Shown here: piece by piece, positions 25,501-40,200 of the stretch
Layout: every line of letters starts with the position of its first letter
Position numbering within the stretch: the first letter of the stretch is position 1
Origin: Enoplolaimus lenunculus
Lineage: Eukaryota > Nematoda > Enoplea > Enoplida > Thoracostomopsidae
Direction: 5' to 3'
Length of the DNA stretch: 64,000 bases
Assembly: GCA_030248215.1 (NCBI GenBank)
Contig: JASANG010001027.1
Coordinates: forward strand, 62,001 to 126,000
The notes under the pieces: model-generated
Seen by the model: only the letters and a program-made list of their open reading frames with translations
What the model was told of the DNA's origin: nothing
Databases searched by the model: none
Program-made: the position numbers and the translations under genes

Positions 25501-28500
25501 GTTACGAAAGATATTTAAGTGCTCAAGACGAGGGCTTTTTGCCGCTATAAATTCAAAAACACGCAATAGATTAATTGAATTTTCAACTATATCCCAATCA
25601 AAAACAATTGTAAGCCACTATGATACCGAGCCCGTAGCCATGGGAGGGGGGCAAGAGGGCTCAGCCCCCAACCTGGAAAAATTTTGGCTCCCCGTGGAAA
25701 ATTTTCAATCTTGCTTGTAATTTATTGAAAACCCTTGAATCCCCTCCTGAAAATCTTTTAACCCCCCTAGCAAAGTCAGCTGGCTACGGGCGTGTAAGGT
25801 ACACTAATTCCCAATGCCATATATCACTTGCTTTCTTCAGCAACCTGCACCGTAATTAATATCACAGGCACTTGTGTTCGTCGATAGAGAAGCTATCGCA
25901 CCATTTATGTTGCACGAAATAATTGCAATTATTATATACATATATATATAATAGTTGGACGATAATATATATTTAGATGATAATGGCCAGATTAAAGAGG
26001 CATGACCTAAGTCAACGTTTGACCTTTTTTAAACTGATGTCGAGAAAAAAAGACTTATAAGCGTTTTGGTAAATTTGCAATTGCAAAGTTGTAAAAACAA
26101 TTTAATTGCAAACCTACGGTTTGAATTTTGAAATTAGTATTGTATTCTGGTACTGTTTTGCGAACATTAGACTTAAATCATGCCACTCTACAGCTGAGCC
26201 AATATCTCGTTTTAGCTGCGTAAACATGATGACGTAGTGGCAAATTTTAGCCATAATTTTAAATTGTGTAGTTTGTGTTTTGCAGAAACGCCAAACCAGC
26301 AGTATGATTAAATCGGGTCTTCAAACCAGCTTACTAATGCAGGTCACTTTGCTTCGCATGAGTTTTTAAATATATTAATTTCGGAATCATAATATCTTAA
26401 ACCCTTCTATAATACGTGTTTTACTTGTTAACTTTTGATGAAATTAATTCTAAGCAGGCCTATAGACATGGGTGCTCAGGTTCCGCTTAGTCTTCTCAAA
26501 CAATTGTCGCGGGTTTAGAAGAGTTTTCGCTTCACTTTTAAATATTAGCGAACACCAGAGTGTCAAAATACATTTGTTGGGTTCAAATTCCATAGTATTT
26601 GGCTTGCTATGACCCTGATCCAAGCGTTTTCGTCTAGTTTTCAATCAGAAACAATTATACCCTGATCTACTGAAGAATCTATGGTAATACTTCAAACACC
26701 GGGACTAAAACCGTAGACTTGGTATTCGGACCGATAGCTTCTTCACCGACACATGTAAAGATCGTGGGCGGAGCGTTTTTTAACGGGACTGCAATAGAGT
26801 AAAACTGAAGCTTTAAACTAATTTTTTTACTTTAGGCTTAGGCTTTGGAATCAGCTCATTTTTACGCTTAGGCTTAGGTTTAGGCTTCGGCTTAGGAATA
26901 TGCGTATGCTACTGTAACGGCCCTGCTCTGTACGTTGGCCCCTTCACCGATCACCGTTTGCTGCAGCATTGTATAGTTTTGCCTCTTAACTGTTCTATTG
27001 TGCATGATTCTCATTTTTAACGGCCGTATTTTTAACAATTTTCATTCAATTAACATTTGGCCCATGATAATAATGGCCCATGTTACTTTAAGGGGCGTCC
27101 TGGTTTCTGGGGGTCTATAAAAGAGTAGGTTTAGATTCTAGATTACAGGTTTTGCTTAGGCTTAGGCTTATGATTATGCTCAGGCTTTGGAACACATTTT
27201 TGCAACGCTTAGGCTTAGGCTTAGGCTTACGAATACGCTTAATCTACTGATCGCCCCTAAAAGTAACATTGGCCTTAACAATTATAGGGGTCTACCCAAT
27301 TGGAGACATACAGAGTCGTGAACTGTGAAGAAGACTGCGAGGCTAAAATTAGGTTCATAAACTTATGTTTAGGCTTGTATTTATGCTTAGAGTTTAGACT
27401 TTACACGTGCAAGTTTTTGCAGCGAGACCTCACAACAATTAAGTTGATGTGTAATTTCTGTAACGAAACAGCTTTGAATTTCTTGCAGCAGCGAAAAATT
27501 CATTAGAGTTAAATTTAATTCCCACTTGTGAACGCAGCTTTAAGTAGTTTGAATTTTATGCGCCTGCATTTTTGATTGGCCAGTTGGAAACTTTTTTTGC
27601 GCAAACTTTTAATTATGTTTTTAGCATTTTGAATCAATTCGAATTGAAAACTATTGATATTTCGGACCGTGCGGCGATGTTGACTGAACCAGTTTAACAT
27701 CTATTGAGTACTAAATAGAATTGTAAGCTCTGAAAGCTGTATCAAGTTAAGAAATTACGTGTAAAGCGTTCTTCGTTTGTGACTGTTTCTTACACCTGAA
27801 ACGTGCAGTAGCAACTTTTGTTCGAAAATCCATTCGGAGAAATTGTAGCTGCAATCTGCTCATGAAGAATATACGCAACGAATTAATTCGCACTTATGAA
27901 CCACCTTGCAAATTGAATTAATTCTTCATCATTGGCTGAGCTGATAATTTATAGCTAATGCTAGATATTTATTGCAGTATTCTGCAAATTATTCATAGAA
28001 ATTCATGTCAAGATTCAAAACGAATGTGATGTTTCCTTGCAAATACTTGCAGCTGCAAGTAACTCGTGCAAGTTGCAATTGAGCGCTTTCGCTGCAAAAA
28101 CTTCAACGTGTGAATATGGCTTAAGTCTCAGAGAATAACATCAACTACACGTGCGATGGATCGCGCAGCCCTCATGGACATCTTGCCCTCTCTGACCGAT
28201 GAACTTATGGGCCAATGTTACTTTAAGGAGCGTAACAGTAGATTAAGCGTATTCCTAAGTCTAAAGTTAAGCCTAAGCCTTAACAAAAAATGTAATCTAG
28301 AATCTAAACCCACTCATTTATACACCCATCAGAAACCTGGACGCCCCTTAAAGTAACATGGGCCAACTTATAGATAAAATTAGTATATCTATGTCAAGAT
28401 AATTTACTAACAATTCCTGGTTAATACAATTTAATGCTGCAAAGTTTAAAATCAGGCTTGTGATGGCTTCATCTTAAACCAGAAAACCAGTTGGGCAAGA

Positions 28501-30628
28501 GATTAATGTTTCTCTTACCGTTTAATAGACACAGCTGATGCGTTAACCTGCCATTTTAACCAATTTATGGTTTTAACGATAAAGTTTCAGCTGGAATCCA
28601 ACTACATAAGTTTGAATTTCTAGAAATAGTTACCAATGCAATGAATCGTCTGAACAGCTTGTACTAGTTTTGCTAATGCTGAACTCAGTCTGTTTTCACT
28701 TCTATGTCCAACTGTGGTTAGTTAGAGATACGGAAATGTTTCTGTAGCAGCAGTCGTGGTCAAACTAAAAACTTTGCAATGCAAAGTATATAACAGTAGC
28801 TCACATTGTGTTTTTGTAACTAAACAGCTACAAATTCTAATACCAATTCAACTCGCGCTCAAAAATTTTGCGTTTTCAGTGCAATTTTGGCCCATGTAAA
28901 GATCAGGGGCAAAACGTTTTTCTGTGCGATTACAATCGAGTCAACTTAAGCTTTATGCTATTTTTTGCTTACGCGTAGGCTTTAGGCTAATACGTGTAAG
29001 CGCATTTTTATGCTTAGGCTTAGGAACATGCTTATACTGCTGTTACGGGCTGGTTCCATACATCGGCGCGAATTTTTAACCGCTGCCATAATATTCAATA
29101 TCTGGTATTAATATTTTTTCAGACATTTATGCTTTCGGAAATAATGGAACAGGAAATAGCGCTACAAGAACAAGACAGCCATATGTGCCAAATCTTAACG
29201 ACGCGTCTTTGGCCAATTGAACGCGACCTGCCTTCATCTACAAGTGGCCTTATTGACCTAATTAAGCATGCGCGCGCATGGCAGAGCCGAATGGCAAACT
29301 CGCATAAGGAACATAGTCCGGTTGTTGTTATGTCACAGTGAGTTGAAATGTATAGGACGGGGGGTGATGCTGGATGTACCACAGGGCAAAAATTGTGAAA
29401 AACAAACACTATTAGCAGCCCAGTGGCAGCATACGCATAAAACTTGTATATTAATTTAAGTAAAACTTAAATGGCTAAACAGACTAAACTAAAATTATAA
29501 GTTTAACATTTAGACAAACATATTTTTAAGTTTCTGTTAGTTTAGTTAATCCAAAAGGTTAGTTTAATGCTTTTGGATTAGCTTAAGCTTAAATCAAGTT
29601 AGTTTAAGATTAGTGGAGATTAAAATTTCATTACAGTAACGGTGTATCCAGATGCGGCGTGTACGTGTGTGTGAACAGTGTTCTGGACAGCATCGCAATG
29701 GACGATGCAATCGATATCTTTCATTCCGCGAAACAAGTCCGCGTTAATCGGCCTCAGCTCATTGATTCAAAGGTATTACTGTAGTGACCGTAGTACGAGA
29801 GAGATAATAAGACTCGGTTGTCTTTATTTTGAGGTCTGAATCAATAGGAGTTTCTTTATCCCTAATTAGAGTCCATAATTAAACTCCATATGAAACGACT
29901 TCTAATTTGAGTACTGGCTTCTGGGCCAAATGAAGTTCAGTAGAAAATTGATCAGCCTGGGATGTGAAAAACAGAGGGGTGGGTTGAATAATACATACCT
30001 GCTCGTAACCGGTCATCAAACGGCGGATATCCCATGGTCAATTATTTCTTGTGGTTTTGATTTTCAAGAAATTTGAAATCTGTCTGCAGTAGCACTGGCA
30101 GGCTTTGTTTTTTCAAGTAGTGATCCCGTAGCCAATTTGATTAAAACTTCAATAAAAAAAGCAAAATCAAATACGATTTTAGCCAACTTGGCGAAAACCG
30201 GCATTTCATTTTAGCCAAGTCGAAATTTTAGAAGTTCTGGTTAATTGGCTAATAATTGTAACACTTCGCGTAGCGCCGTGATTTAAAAAATTGCTAAAAA
30301 TGCTTGAATAATAAGGATGCGTGTTTCATACGAGCGCAATTTTAACCTCGGCCGTTTAAGTCAGCAAATTTCAGTAGTGTACTTTTGCAATATTTTTCAT
30401 TATATAGAATTGATTTTATTTTAGGACGAGTACAAATACATTTACGACGTAATTCTTCACTATTGTCTTACCAATCCGGATCATCTTGCCATTATCAAAT
30501 CGGAACAATCAAAGCATCCAGAGCTAACAACCGCCGGTACTCATACACTTGCGTCGTTATTAGACGATTCGAATCAACCTGGCAAACATAACTCGATCGC
30601 ATCGGGGCCACAGAAGCCGTTTTTATGA
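12779..30628 (+). CDS. R2B-like tandem-domain protein tyrosine phosphatase, catalytically dead in both domains
   Basis: The exon model is 12779-13544, 15083-15198, 16395-16562, 17495-17632, 18125-18241, 19012-19172, 19940-20075, 20924-21088, 22507-22612 (uncertain), 22971-23050, 23650-23781, 24429-24548, 29123-29337, 29637-29772 and 30425-30628. All junction phases agree, giving 919 residues. Residues 1-256 are Ser/Arg-rich and disordered-looking, with no signal peptide or membrane segment. D1 spans about 265-570 and D2 about 590-870. D2 is R2B-like (PTPRK/M/T/U): WPIERDLP, GESKDYTYINA and HYGPFLVEV match that subclass by eye. D1 has NKNSYPEVLPYD, DSHYINASYID and FWRMTWEQ. Its signature loop is HGSNGSVRSG and its WPD loop is WEL. 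D2 has MSHNGVSRCG and WPI. The Arg of each loop is kept and the Cys is lost. Introns are 0.3-4.6 kb and hold MITEs. The start at 12779 is the first ATG after an in-frame stop at 12719, but an upstream acceptor cannot be excluded. An AATAAA at 31132 is a possible poly(A) signal. Confidence 0.85.
13566..13776. mobile_element. GC-rich inverted-repeat MITE beside the exon 1 donor
   Basis: The left end is TTAAGGTGGCATTATACCTG and the right end, GTAGTGTCACCTTTATA, is its imperfect inverse. The interior is GC-rich (CGCCGCGCC, GGCGGACGACACA). It starts 21 bases after the exon 1 donor of the phosphatase gene. A second copy lies at 22664-22883 with ends TTTAAGGTGGCGCTATGC and GTACAGCGCCACCTTAAA, and a fragment near 19330-19371. 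Confidence 0.7.
13860..14110. repeat. Interspersed repeat with TTCTCAAATGTGTGTAGCAC-type ends
   Basis: The repeat is about 250 bp. It has an imperfect inverted relation between CACCTATCACCAGTTAG and CAATTGGTAATAGGTGCTAC, and internal blocks CAAAATTTGCACAGAAAT and TTCGAAAGTTACAAG. Copies or parts lie at about 9300-9515, 15930-15990, 19840-19872, 45815-45853, 49620-49910 and 56520-56690. The 45815 copy creates an apparent C-terminal extension (QMCVAPMTS) of the neighbouring exon frame that is not genuine coding sequence. Confidence 0.6.
18003..18037. repeat. GTT microsatellite
   Basis: About eleven GTT triplets with one GCT interruption, in the intron before the exon at 18125. Confidence 0.9.
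20346..20546. mobile_element. Splice-site-bearing MITE (introner-like family), copy 1
   Basis: The 201-bp element is nearly palindromic, with ends TACACTGTAAAAATGGTGAG and CAATTTTTTGCAGTGTA. The interior repeats GACTCNGTTTGTGTAGTC and CGAAATAGGCTTTTCC in inverted orientation. The left end carries ATGGTGAGT, a consensus 5' splice site, and the right end carries TTTTTTGCAG, a consensus 3' splice site, in the same orientation. Other copies are at 24050-24222 (5'-truncated), 43701-43924, 46329-46443 (partial), 46904-47115 and 59582-59748. This copy lies inside an intron of the phosphatase gene. Confidence 0.85.
22131..22205. repeat. Direct duplication of about 38 bp
   Basis: Two adjacent copies of a unit containing TTTCAGTTGCTAACTGACC and TGACCCCAGCGCT, in the intron before the exon at 22507. 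Each unit contains TTTCAG, so the duplication also duplicates a potential acceptor. Confidence 0.85.
23800..24032. mobile_element. MITE of the TGAGTT/AACTCA family
   Basis: The palindromic element is rich in GAGTTGA/TCAACTC. It begins CACTGTAAATTCCAATGAG and runs directly into a truncated splice-site MITE at 24050. An inverted-orientation copy is at 57466-57710 (ending TTGGAATTTACAGTGTA), and a tail fragment at 59762-59806. Its ACAGTGTA terminus resembles that of the splice-site MITE family, so the two may be mobilised by one transposase. Confidence 0.75.
25628..25792. repeat. Short GC-rich repeat with GTAGCCA/TGGCTAC ends
   Basis: The unit starts near CCCGTAGCCATGGG, contains GGCTCAGCCCCC, AAAATTTTGGCTCCCC and CCCCTCCTGAAAATCTTTTA, and ends AGCTGGCTACGGGC. 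Related copies are at about 2091-2250, 5535-5695, 7430-7595, 16195-16310, 22300-22455, 25125-25275, 34235-34340 and 54225-54370. The ends are inverted. No coding capacity is seen. Confidence 0.65.
27075..27273. mobile_element. MITE, second CCTAAG-core family (ATGTTACTTTAAGGGG ends)
   Basis: The ends are GGCCCATGTTACTTTAAGG and the inverse of it (CCCTAAAAGTAACATTGGCC). The interior carries CTTAGG runs. Other copies are at 3854-4049, 28209-28365, 54774-54946 and 55281-55476. It shares the CCTAAG core and the GGCCCATG outermost bases with the first family, but its next 20 terminal bases are different. Confidence 0.75.
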
Positions 30629-31407
30629 CTAAATTATTCACCTTAGAAAGATCAGCAAAATTTTCTTAAACATTAGAAACGTAATTCTTGGGTGTAGAGG
30701 TTAATATGTGTTAAGAAAGTGGAAAATTTCGACTTAAAGGCACTTTTGCAATTTCGCCCCCCCCCCCCGGTGTAACCGTTTGGTTTAGGCAGCTTATAGA
30801 CTTTAGGCTTAGTTATAAGGTTTGAAGCTTACGAGGCATAGGCTTAATAATGTTTATACTACTACTATTACGATTCATAGGTAAACATAGGCTATTTGAG
30901 GGGTAGCAAACATATCCAGTGTGGAGAAAACTGCAAACGTGCCGAATTAAGAACAAATACATATTTTTTGTAATTTTACATGAATATTCAGGGTCAAAAC
31001 CCTATCAGTAAGCTGGTTTGTTTTGGCATGTATCAGCAGGGTACAACTGGAGGTCTGAATTTGACTCAATCAACAAATCTGTAATATTATGGTGCAATTC
31101 GCGCCTGGAACATTAATGGCCTATGTTCGAAAATAAACGTACCTTCCATACCATTTGTTCGTTTTGACTTTGAAGTCCGAGCACACAACGTCTGTCAGCT
31201 GTAGTTTGTTAATAACCTTGAATATGAAACACTTTTGTGGTCAAAAAAACTAAAATCTAAATTTTAACAAATGAATTTCAAAAACAGGTCCCGGTTTTAG
31301 GCTGCATTTTTAGGTTTGAGGTTCTGGATCGATCTGCTATGGAAAGTAGATATTTGGCTTTTATATACGGCGAACTTTGCGTCTAAATATGCAAGTGCAA
31401 TATATTT
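30629..31407. other. Intergenic, 3' flank of the phosphatase gene
   Basis: No gene is seen. It holds an 11-base C run at 30758-30768 and a possible poly(A) signal AATAAA at 31132-31137. Confidence 0.5.
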
Positions 31408-31411
31408 TTAA

Positions 31412-32178
31412 CCCTCAACGGCCCGGCAAAATTTTCACCTTAATCAGCCCAACGGTCTACATATGTAGACAACACAACTAGCGTTAGTTTTGGCTTATCT
31501 CAGGGTGCTCTCCTCGTTTAACTGGCTTGAGACAGTCAGAACTAGTGTTCTGGCGGAGTTCCACCCGCTCCCCGTCCAGCCTCCCACTGCGGGCGCGTTG
31601 TCCAGTTAAGCACAGTCGTTGCACGTTATGGTGCGATTCATGCTCGTCCATATCGCTCAACTCACTACTAGATGCGTCCGATTGTTTTTGTAATTCACCA
31701 TCACTATCTTGCTCATAAATAGCAGCCTCTTCACTACTGCATTGACCTAACTCAACTGATTCTGAGTCGTCATTTGAACTATTGTCGTCCGGTTTGTCAT
31801 CTTCTGTCTCTGAATCACTTGGTTCTAATACACGTCGTACGACCTCAGTCAAAGATAATTTATGCAAACCTGACATTTCCCTGACTTTACCTCACCATAC
31901 AAAACCGTGTGTAAGAACAAAACGTTCCAATTCTTGTCAAAACTCAAACTATGATCAAATCAACATCTGTCTACATATGTAGACGGTCGGGTTATATAGG
32001 TATATGACTCACTGTACAGCAAACTTTTGTTCCCACAATGCTATAAGTTTTTTATACTACTATAACAGAATAATTATCGATGGAAATTAAACAATAGATT
32101 CTTAACTATAGCAACTGCCGAACAATCAATTGTCGAACTGGTTATGTCTACATATGTAGACTGTCGGGCCATTGAGGG
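31412..32178 (-). mobile_element. piggyBac-type element, internally deleted
   Basis: The element is bounded by TTAA on both sides (31408-31411 and 32179-32182), the target duplication typical of piggyBac transposons. Its inverted ends are CCCTCAACGGCCCGGCA and CCCTCAATGGCCCGACA. A perfect 16-bp palindrome, GTCTACATATGTAGAC, occurs near both ends (about 31450, 31970 and 32144). Inside, on the minus strand, is the start of a transposase. At 767 bp it is non-autonomous. Confidence 0.88.
31484..31876 (-). pseudogene. N-terminal fragment of a piggyBac-type transposase
   Basis: The 130-residue open frame begins MSGLHKLSLTEVVRRVLEPS and continues with an acidic, Ser-rich stretch (DSETEDDKPDD, SSSELSDMDEHES). 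This is the usual acidic N-terminus of piggyBac-family transposases ahead of the DDD catalytic domain. The catalytic domain is absent: the frame ends at 31484, about 70 bases from the terminal repeat. It is a remnant and cannot transpose itself. Confidence 0.7.
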
Positions 32179-33507
32179 TTAAGGAATTATTAAGATTCGC
32201 CATAAACTATATAAAATGTATTTGTTATTTTTTTATCTTTGACATAGTTTTGATATGTATATACATAAAGATATAGAAAATAAACTGAAGAATATGTTGC
32301 GACCACACATGGATCCAAACGCACAGGACATTGGTGTGTTTGTAATACGGGCCAAATCCGGTAAACCAGGATTGTAGAATGAGAAGTATAGCATTTTTCG
32401 CGTTTTCTGTTTTGAAATTGGTTATATATATTCTACGCATTGCAGCACATATGATGTGCCAGTCGATGGACAGATCCCGTGCATATTGTTTCAGCGATTC
32501 GTTTTCGAACCGCTGAATATCATATTATATTCGTTGTAATTTTGGAATATCATAATATTCGCATAAATGTCCCTCTGTATCATGTGACAGACCGACTCTT
32601 GCACACATTGATCTTCTGAGAGCAGCGGTTTGTAAGTAAATGTCATATGACATTTGAGTTTGGTCTGTTCACCCGTTATGATTGCTCGAATTTTAACGTT
32701 GACGTACAATCAACATGGGACAAATCGTGTCCCGCCTGGCCCGGTTATAACATGAACCCCGCATTAGGCTAGGCTTTAGGTTTGGGAATATGCTTATACT
32801 ATGCATTGTAATGGCACTGTTCTATAAATTGAACAATCAAGATTCACATCATTGAAGCAAATAACGATTCGCCCCAAAACGCTTCTTGGGGATGAAAATT
32901 TTTCTGTGAAAAGTTAGACGCATTATAAGCATTGGACTTTTGACATTTGGCGCCCTGTCAACGATTTGGGACGGCGCCAAATCAGTTATTTGACAATAAC
33001 TCGTTAACCATACCTCTGAGTGTGAAAAGTTCTATACCATTCGACACAATTCCGCAAGCTGTGTCGAATGATACGTAAATGTGACTATTGGACATGGAAT
33101 GATCAGAAGTGCTACAAGAAGCTAAATTTTATACAAAATTTTTTAAAATTAAACCATGATTGGCCAAACGCGGGCTGGAAAGATAAAGGGAAAAGATTCT
33201 GTTTTACCACTGCCTGGGTTTAAGGAAACAACAGAATCTCGTTTCGCTAACAATGAAGTTAGTAAAATAAAGAAACATATTGGTACTTAGAGAATTTTGT
33301 TACTTCACATACAATATTTGGAATATCACATTACAGTACTAACAGTGAATATCACACTAGAATAGCAGACAACTCAAATATTTCGAAACTATGATAACAC
33401 ATTATAAACAAGAAGGCAATGTGTTACGAGTTATTGTAATAGAGACAAAAAATTTTCCACGTTGCCTCTATTATTACGTGAACCTCGCATAAAAGTTTAT
33501 AACTTAA

Positions 33508-33778
33508 CCCTTTCTCACATGAATATTTTCTATTTCCCCCCAGACCTACTTTTATGCTAGGATTCGAACTCCAGTGACTGGAGTGGGAAGCGTATACCAT
33601 CATCACCACTCAGCTATAGGAGCTTGATGCTCGAGCCCGAGGGGCTCTCACGTCTTGTGGTGATTTAGTACTATTACTATGTATACGTGTTGCAATTGTT
33701 AAACACGGTGCGATATATGTTATTTACCGTATATACACAGCGCTGAGTTGCCTATAGGCTACTCAATGTGAGAAGGGG
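33508..33778. mobile_element. TTAA element carrying a tRNA-like core, copy 1
   Basis: The inverted ends are CCCTTTCTCACATG and CCCCTTCTCACATTG. The left flank is TTAA; the right flank is TTAT (one change). In the middle, on the minus strand (about 33555-33630), is a tRNA-like unit: AGCTCCTATAGCTGAGTGG (A box) and GGAGTTCGAATCC (B box) about 50 bases apart. Copy 2 at 40201-40462 has TTAA perfectly on both sides. Confidence 0.8.
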
Positions 33779-34124
33779 TTATAGATAGTAAACTTTTTCG
33801 CTTAATATAAACAAGAAAAAATTCGCTGCTTGGGCAAGAAAAGAACGCGTATGATTCGCAAGCTACGTTCATGTCACAGAAGTAAAGTAAATCTTTGGCC
33901 ATAAACGTTAAAGTTATAGAAGTGTACCGTATATACACTGCGCTGAGTTCCCTATAAGCAACTCAATGTGAGAAGAGGTTATAGATAGTAAACTGAAAAT
34001 TTTTCGCTTAATATAAACAAGAAAAAATTCGTTGCTTGGGCAAGAACGTATGATTCGCAAGCTACTTGCATGTCACAGAAGTAAAGTAAATATTTGGCCA
34101 TAAACGTTAAAGTTATAGAAGTGC
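33726..34124. repeat. 200-bp tandem duplication
   Basis: Two head-to-tail units start at 33726 and 33926, both beginning ACCGTATATACAC and containing AATATAAACAAGAAAAAATT and GGCCATAAACGTTAAAG. The first unit starts inside the tRNA-core element, so the duplication arose after that insertion and copied its last 53 bases. Confidence 0.9.
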
Positions 34125-37338
<3,214 letters not shown>

Positions 37339-38617
37339 ACAGTGTTTCTGCTGCGAACAAAAAGTTGTGAATGTGAAACTTTATCTTAAACCCGAGTACA
37401 TGTATATATAGTAAATAATCAAAGCGGATTTCATAATATTCTGAAAGTTTTTTAATATCGAAAACTGATTTTGAACGTTTTGGAACTTTCGGCCGGCAGT
37501 AAGCTTTGTCACGAACTTTGATAGGTATCGTATCGTGGGTTTTTATATGAATTCACAATTCATGAGCGTTAACTCAAACCTAATAATATAGAGAATTGAA
37601 TCAGCGTAATCTTACGTACGGTTCGCAGAAAACTAGACTTTCTTATGTATGTAGTGTATAATGTGTTTTGTTTGGGCATTAAAGGTATGAGGATATGATT
37701 TGTAGAAAAACTACTTTATTGTTTCAGTATCAAAATGCTTACAAAATTTTAAGTTGGAAACAATTTAATGATCATTATCTTCGTAGTAAGGGTTTTAACA
37801 TGCGCAGATATCTACGTATTTCTCGAAGATAATCGCTTAACTAATGGTTGCATTTTGAATATGTTTATCACAACTAGGGACAGAGACATATTTTATAATC
37901 GAACATGAAACAACACCGAAACTGCTCAGCTCAGGGTAATGAAACTGAAAGGAAATTGTAGTATAGCAGTTTGCAGTGCATTGCGTTAATCATGTCTAGT
38001 CGTATTATGTATTAAGTGTGTTTTTTGAACTTTCAGTGATTTGCCTCATTCTGATGCATCCTCGATACTACTTGACTGCCTGATTTATTTAAATTTAAGC
38101 ATTTGACATGGCTTGGATACAATATGTGAAATAATTCTCGTCTTATTGTTTCTGGCATTTCGAGCTAAACTTAATGTGCAGTCTTGGACACGTCATCCAC
38201 AACTTACACAACGCCATGTAACCTTTTATTAGACATAATGTTTGAACCCCTACTCTAGTTTCCTTTGTGGTTTGGAGTTTTGCGATTTTATGTTTCTTCA
38301 GTAGAGCTAAATTTATCGTACTTTGTATATAATGTGTGTCCGGGTATAATTTTAATCCATGCATTATTTCTGTAATGGCTCTAGTCTATTTTGTAGTTTA
38401 TCGGACAGTTGCGTTTGATTAGTGAAATCACCGTGGATCAGAAATAACTAGAAGCGAAACAACGTAAAATGAAATTTATGTCAAAACATTACGAGTAAAA
38501 AATGAAACTAATGGCTAAATTTGAAAATTATTTTGTTGGTATTCGTATACTTATAATGATTAGAATCGATTTTGAATAATATATGCCTGCTTTGTAAATT
38601 TGTAATATAAAATGGTA

Positions 38618-38623
38618 AATAAA
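38618..38623 (+). promoter_or_regulatory. Candidate polyadenylation signal
   Basis: AATAAA followed by GT-rich sequence within 30 bases. It is the first canonical hexamer downstream of the GABARAP stop that I noticed. Confidence 0.4.
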
Positions 38624-40200
38624 ACCACTGGTGCCTGGTGTTCTGCGAGCGGAATGATTACAGATTAGTTTGTCAAGAAGTTGGCGTGGACCCAATATTT
38701 TGGATGTATAAAATGGTTTTATGTAGATAGATGAACCTCATTTTGAGATGTTGCAGTAAACCAGTTTAAGTTTTTGATCATCTGCTTGTTCCTGCGAATA
38801 AGACAACCCTTTTAGTTGATTTGACTGTTAAAAATATTCTTATTTACATGCAATTATTTTACCGATATTGGCGAAAGTTTGGATCAGTAAATATGCCATT
38901 TAGGATGCGAGTATCTTTATGTTTTGCTCAGATGTTTCACCGCGTAAAACTAATCGATTAACACAATAAATAAAAATTTTCAAAAATTATTTTTTACGCA
39001 TTTTGCCTAGGGTATTTATATTTTAAAAACGATATTAAATGAAAATATAGTACAGCAGCACAGCCTTGTTTTTGCAAAACAAATTGTTTACGCAACTTTC
39101 AGGGCGGATTCTTTTTACGTGACGAATGAAAGCGCTATTTTTGAGTCAACAGCTTGCAGATGAAAATTTTTAATGATGACAGTGTAGCAATCCCTAAACA
39201 AATGTAAGAAATTTATAAGATGCAAAGCTTCTAGTGACTCTGGTTTTATTTTCCCCAAATGTAGCGGCTAAAAACGAGCTGGTTTCAGTAGAATTTGCCG
39301 AAACCTTGATTAAAGATGCAGGCCCATGTTTTACTTTTAGAGCCGACCTGTTTTCTCGCTTGAGTTGATTTGGAAATTAGTTGTTTTTTTCAATGAACTG
39401 TCATAATTAGGAGAAATTTCATTTTATATTGGCCAATAAAAATCAAATCATTGACCGAAACATAATATATATACATGTGCAAAATTACCAAAAAATCAGA
39501 TACCACCTTGCCGGACGGAACATTGGTGAAGCGCAATCATTAAAATTGACCAGCGCTATATCGGACTGTTGACGTCTCTCAAACCGTTTCTTAGCAGGGT
39601 GCAACCGGAGGTGAAAACTACCGGAGCCGGAGGTGAGGCGAAATTAGGTGGTAAAAATGATGGTTAATCAGTTAATTTTAGCCAATACCTGCAATATGTT
39701 GTTAAGTTTTTTGGTTTTACGCTAATATTCTGCGAAATTTTGTAAATTCTATCCTGAAAATTGTGATAAAAGTGAATAATTGCCGAAACCTCCGGCAGTA
39801 TAATTTTCGGGTGCTAGAAAGTTGATGGAAAGTCGGACGGCAGACGCACAGCTGTACTTAAATACTAAATACACGTCTGCAAGTTCATTTCCGGCACAAA
39901 ACCGCCTAGCTAAACAGTGTCACAATTCAAAAATTCATATTTCAAATTCTGGTATCATATGATATTCAACAGGACAATTTTAGTATGTTACATCAAATAT
40001 GCAGACATTTGAAAATACATCATAAGATATTCGCTGACAATACGTCGAATATCATGTGACATTGAAGGACAAAAAGTGACCTACACATGATGAGGCTAAT
40101 AGGGACAAAGCGTGTTCCAAGCTGCCCCGGTTGTAACGTGAACCCCGCATAAGGTTATACTAAGGAATGTACCTTCAAAACTTAATGAAGTATGCTTTAA

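Larger units (their letters stand above)
22507..30628 (+). other. D2 pseudophosphatase domain (seven exons)
   Basis: The exons encode FGHLPSEVLPKVYGSLGVER (entry, poorly conserved), SRPYLNTLHGESKDYTYINA, EWVVTEWPKQHTIDSFWALI, HYGPFLVEVIQF, LWPIERDLPSSTSG, PVVVMSHNGVSRCGVYVCVN, AIDIFHSAKQVRVNRPQLI and DEYKYIYDVILHY, then a 50-residue Ser/Pro/Lys tail. In vertebrate R2B receptors D2 keeps the signature Cys although it is weakly active. Here HC is MS. The WPI loop resembles the WPM of R2B D2. The 4.6-kb intron at 24549-29122 is the longest and is filled with repeats. The junction between the 22507 and 22971 exons uses a weak donor. Confidence 0.75.
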
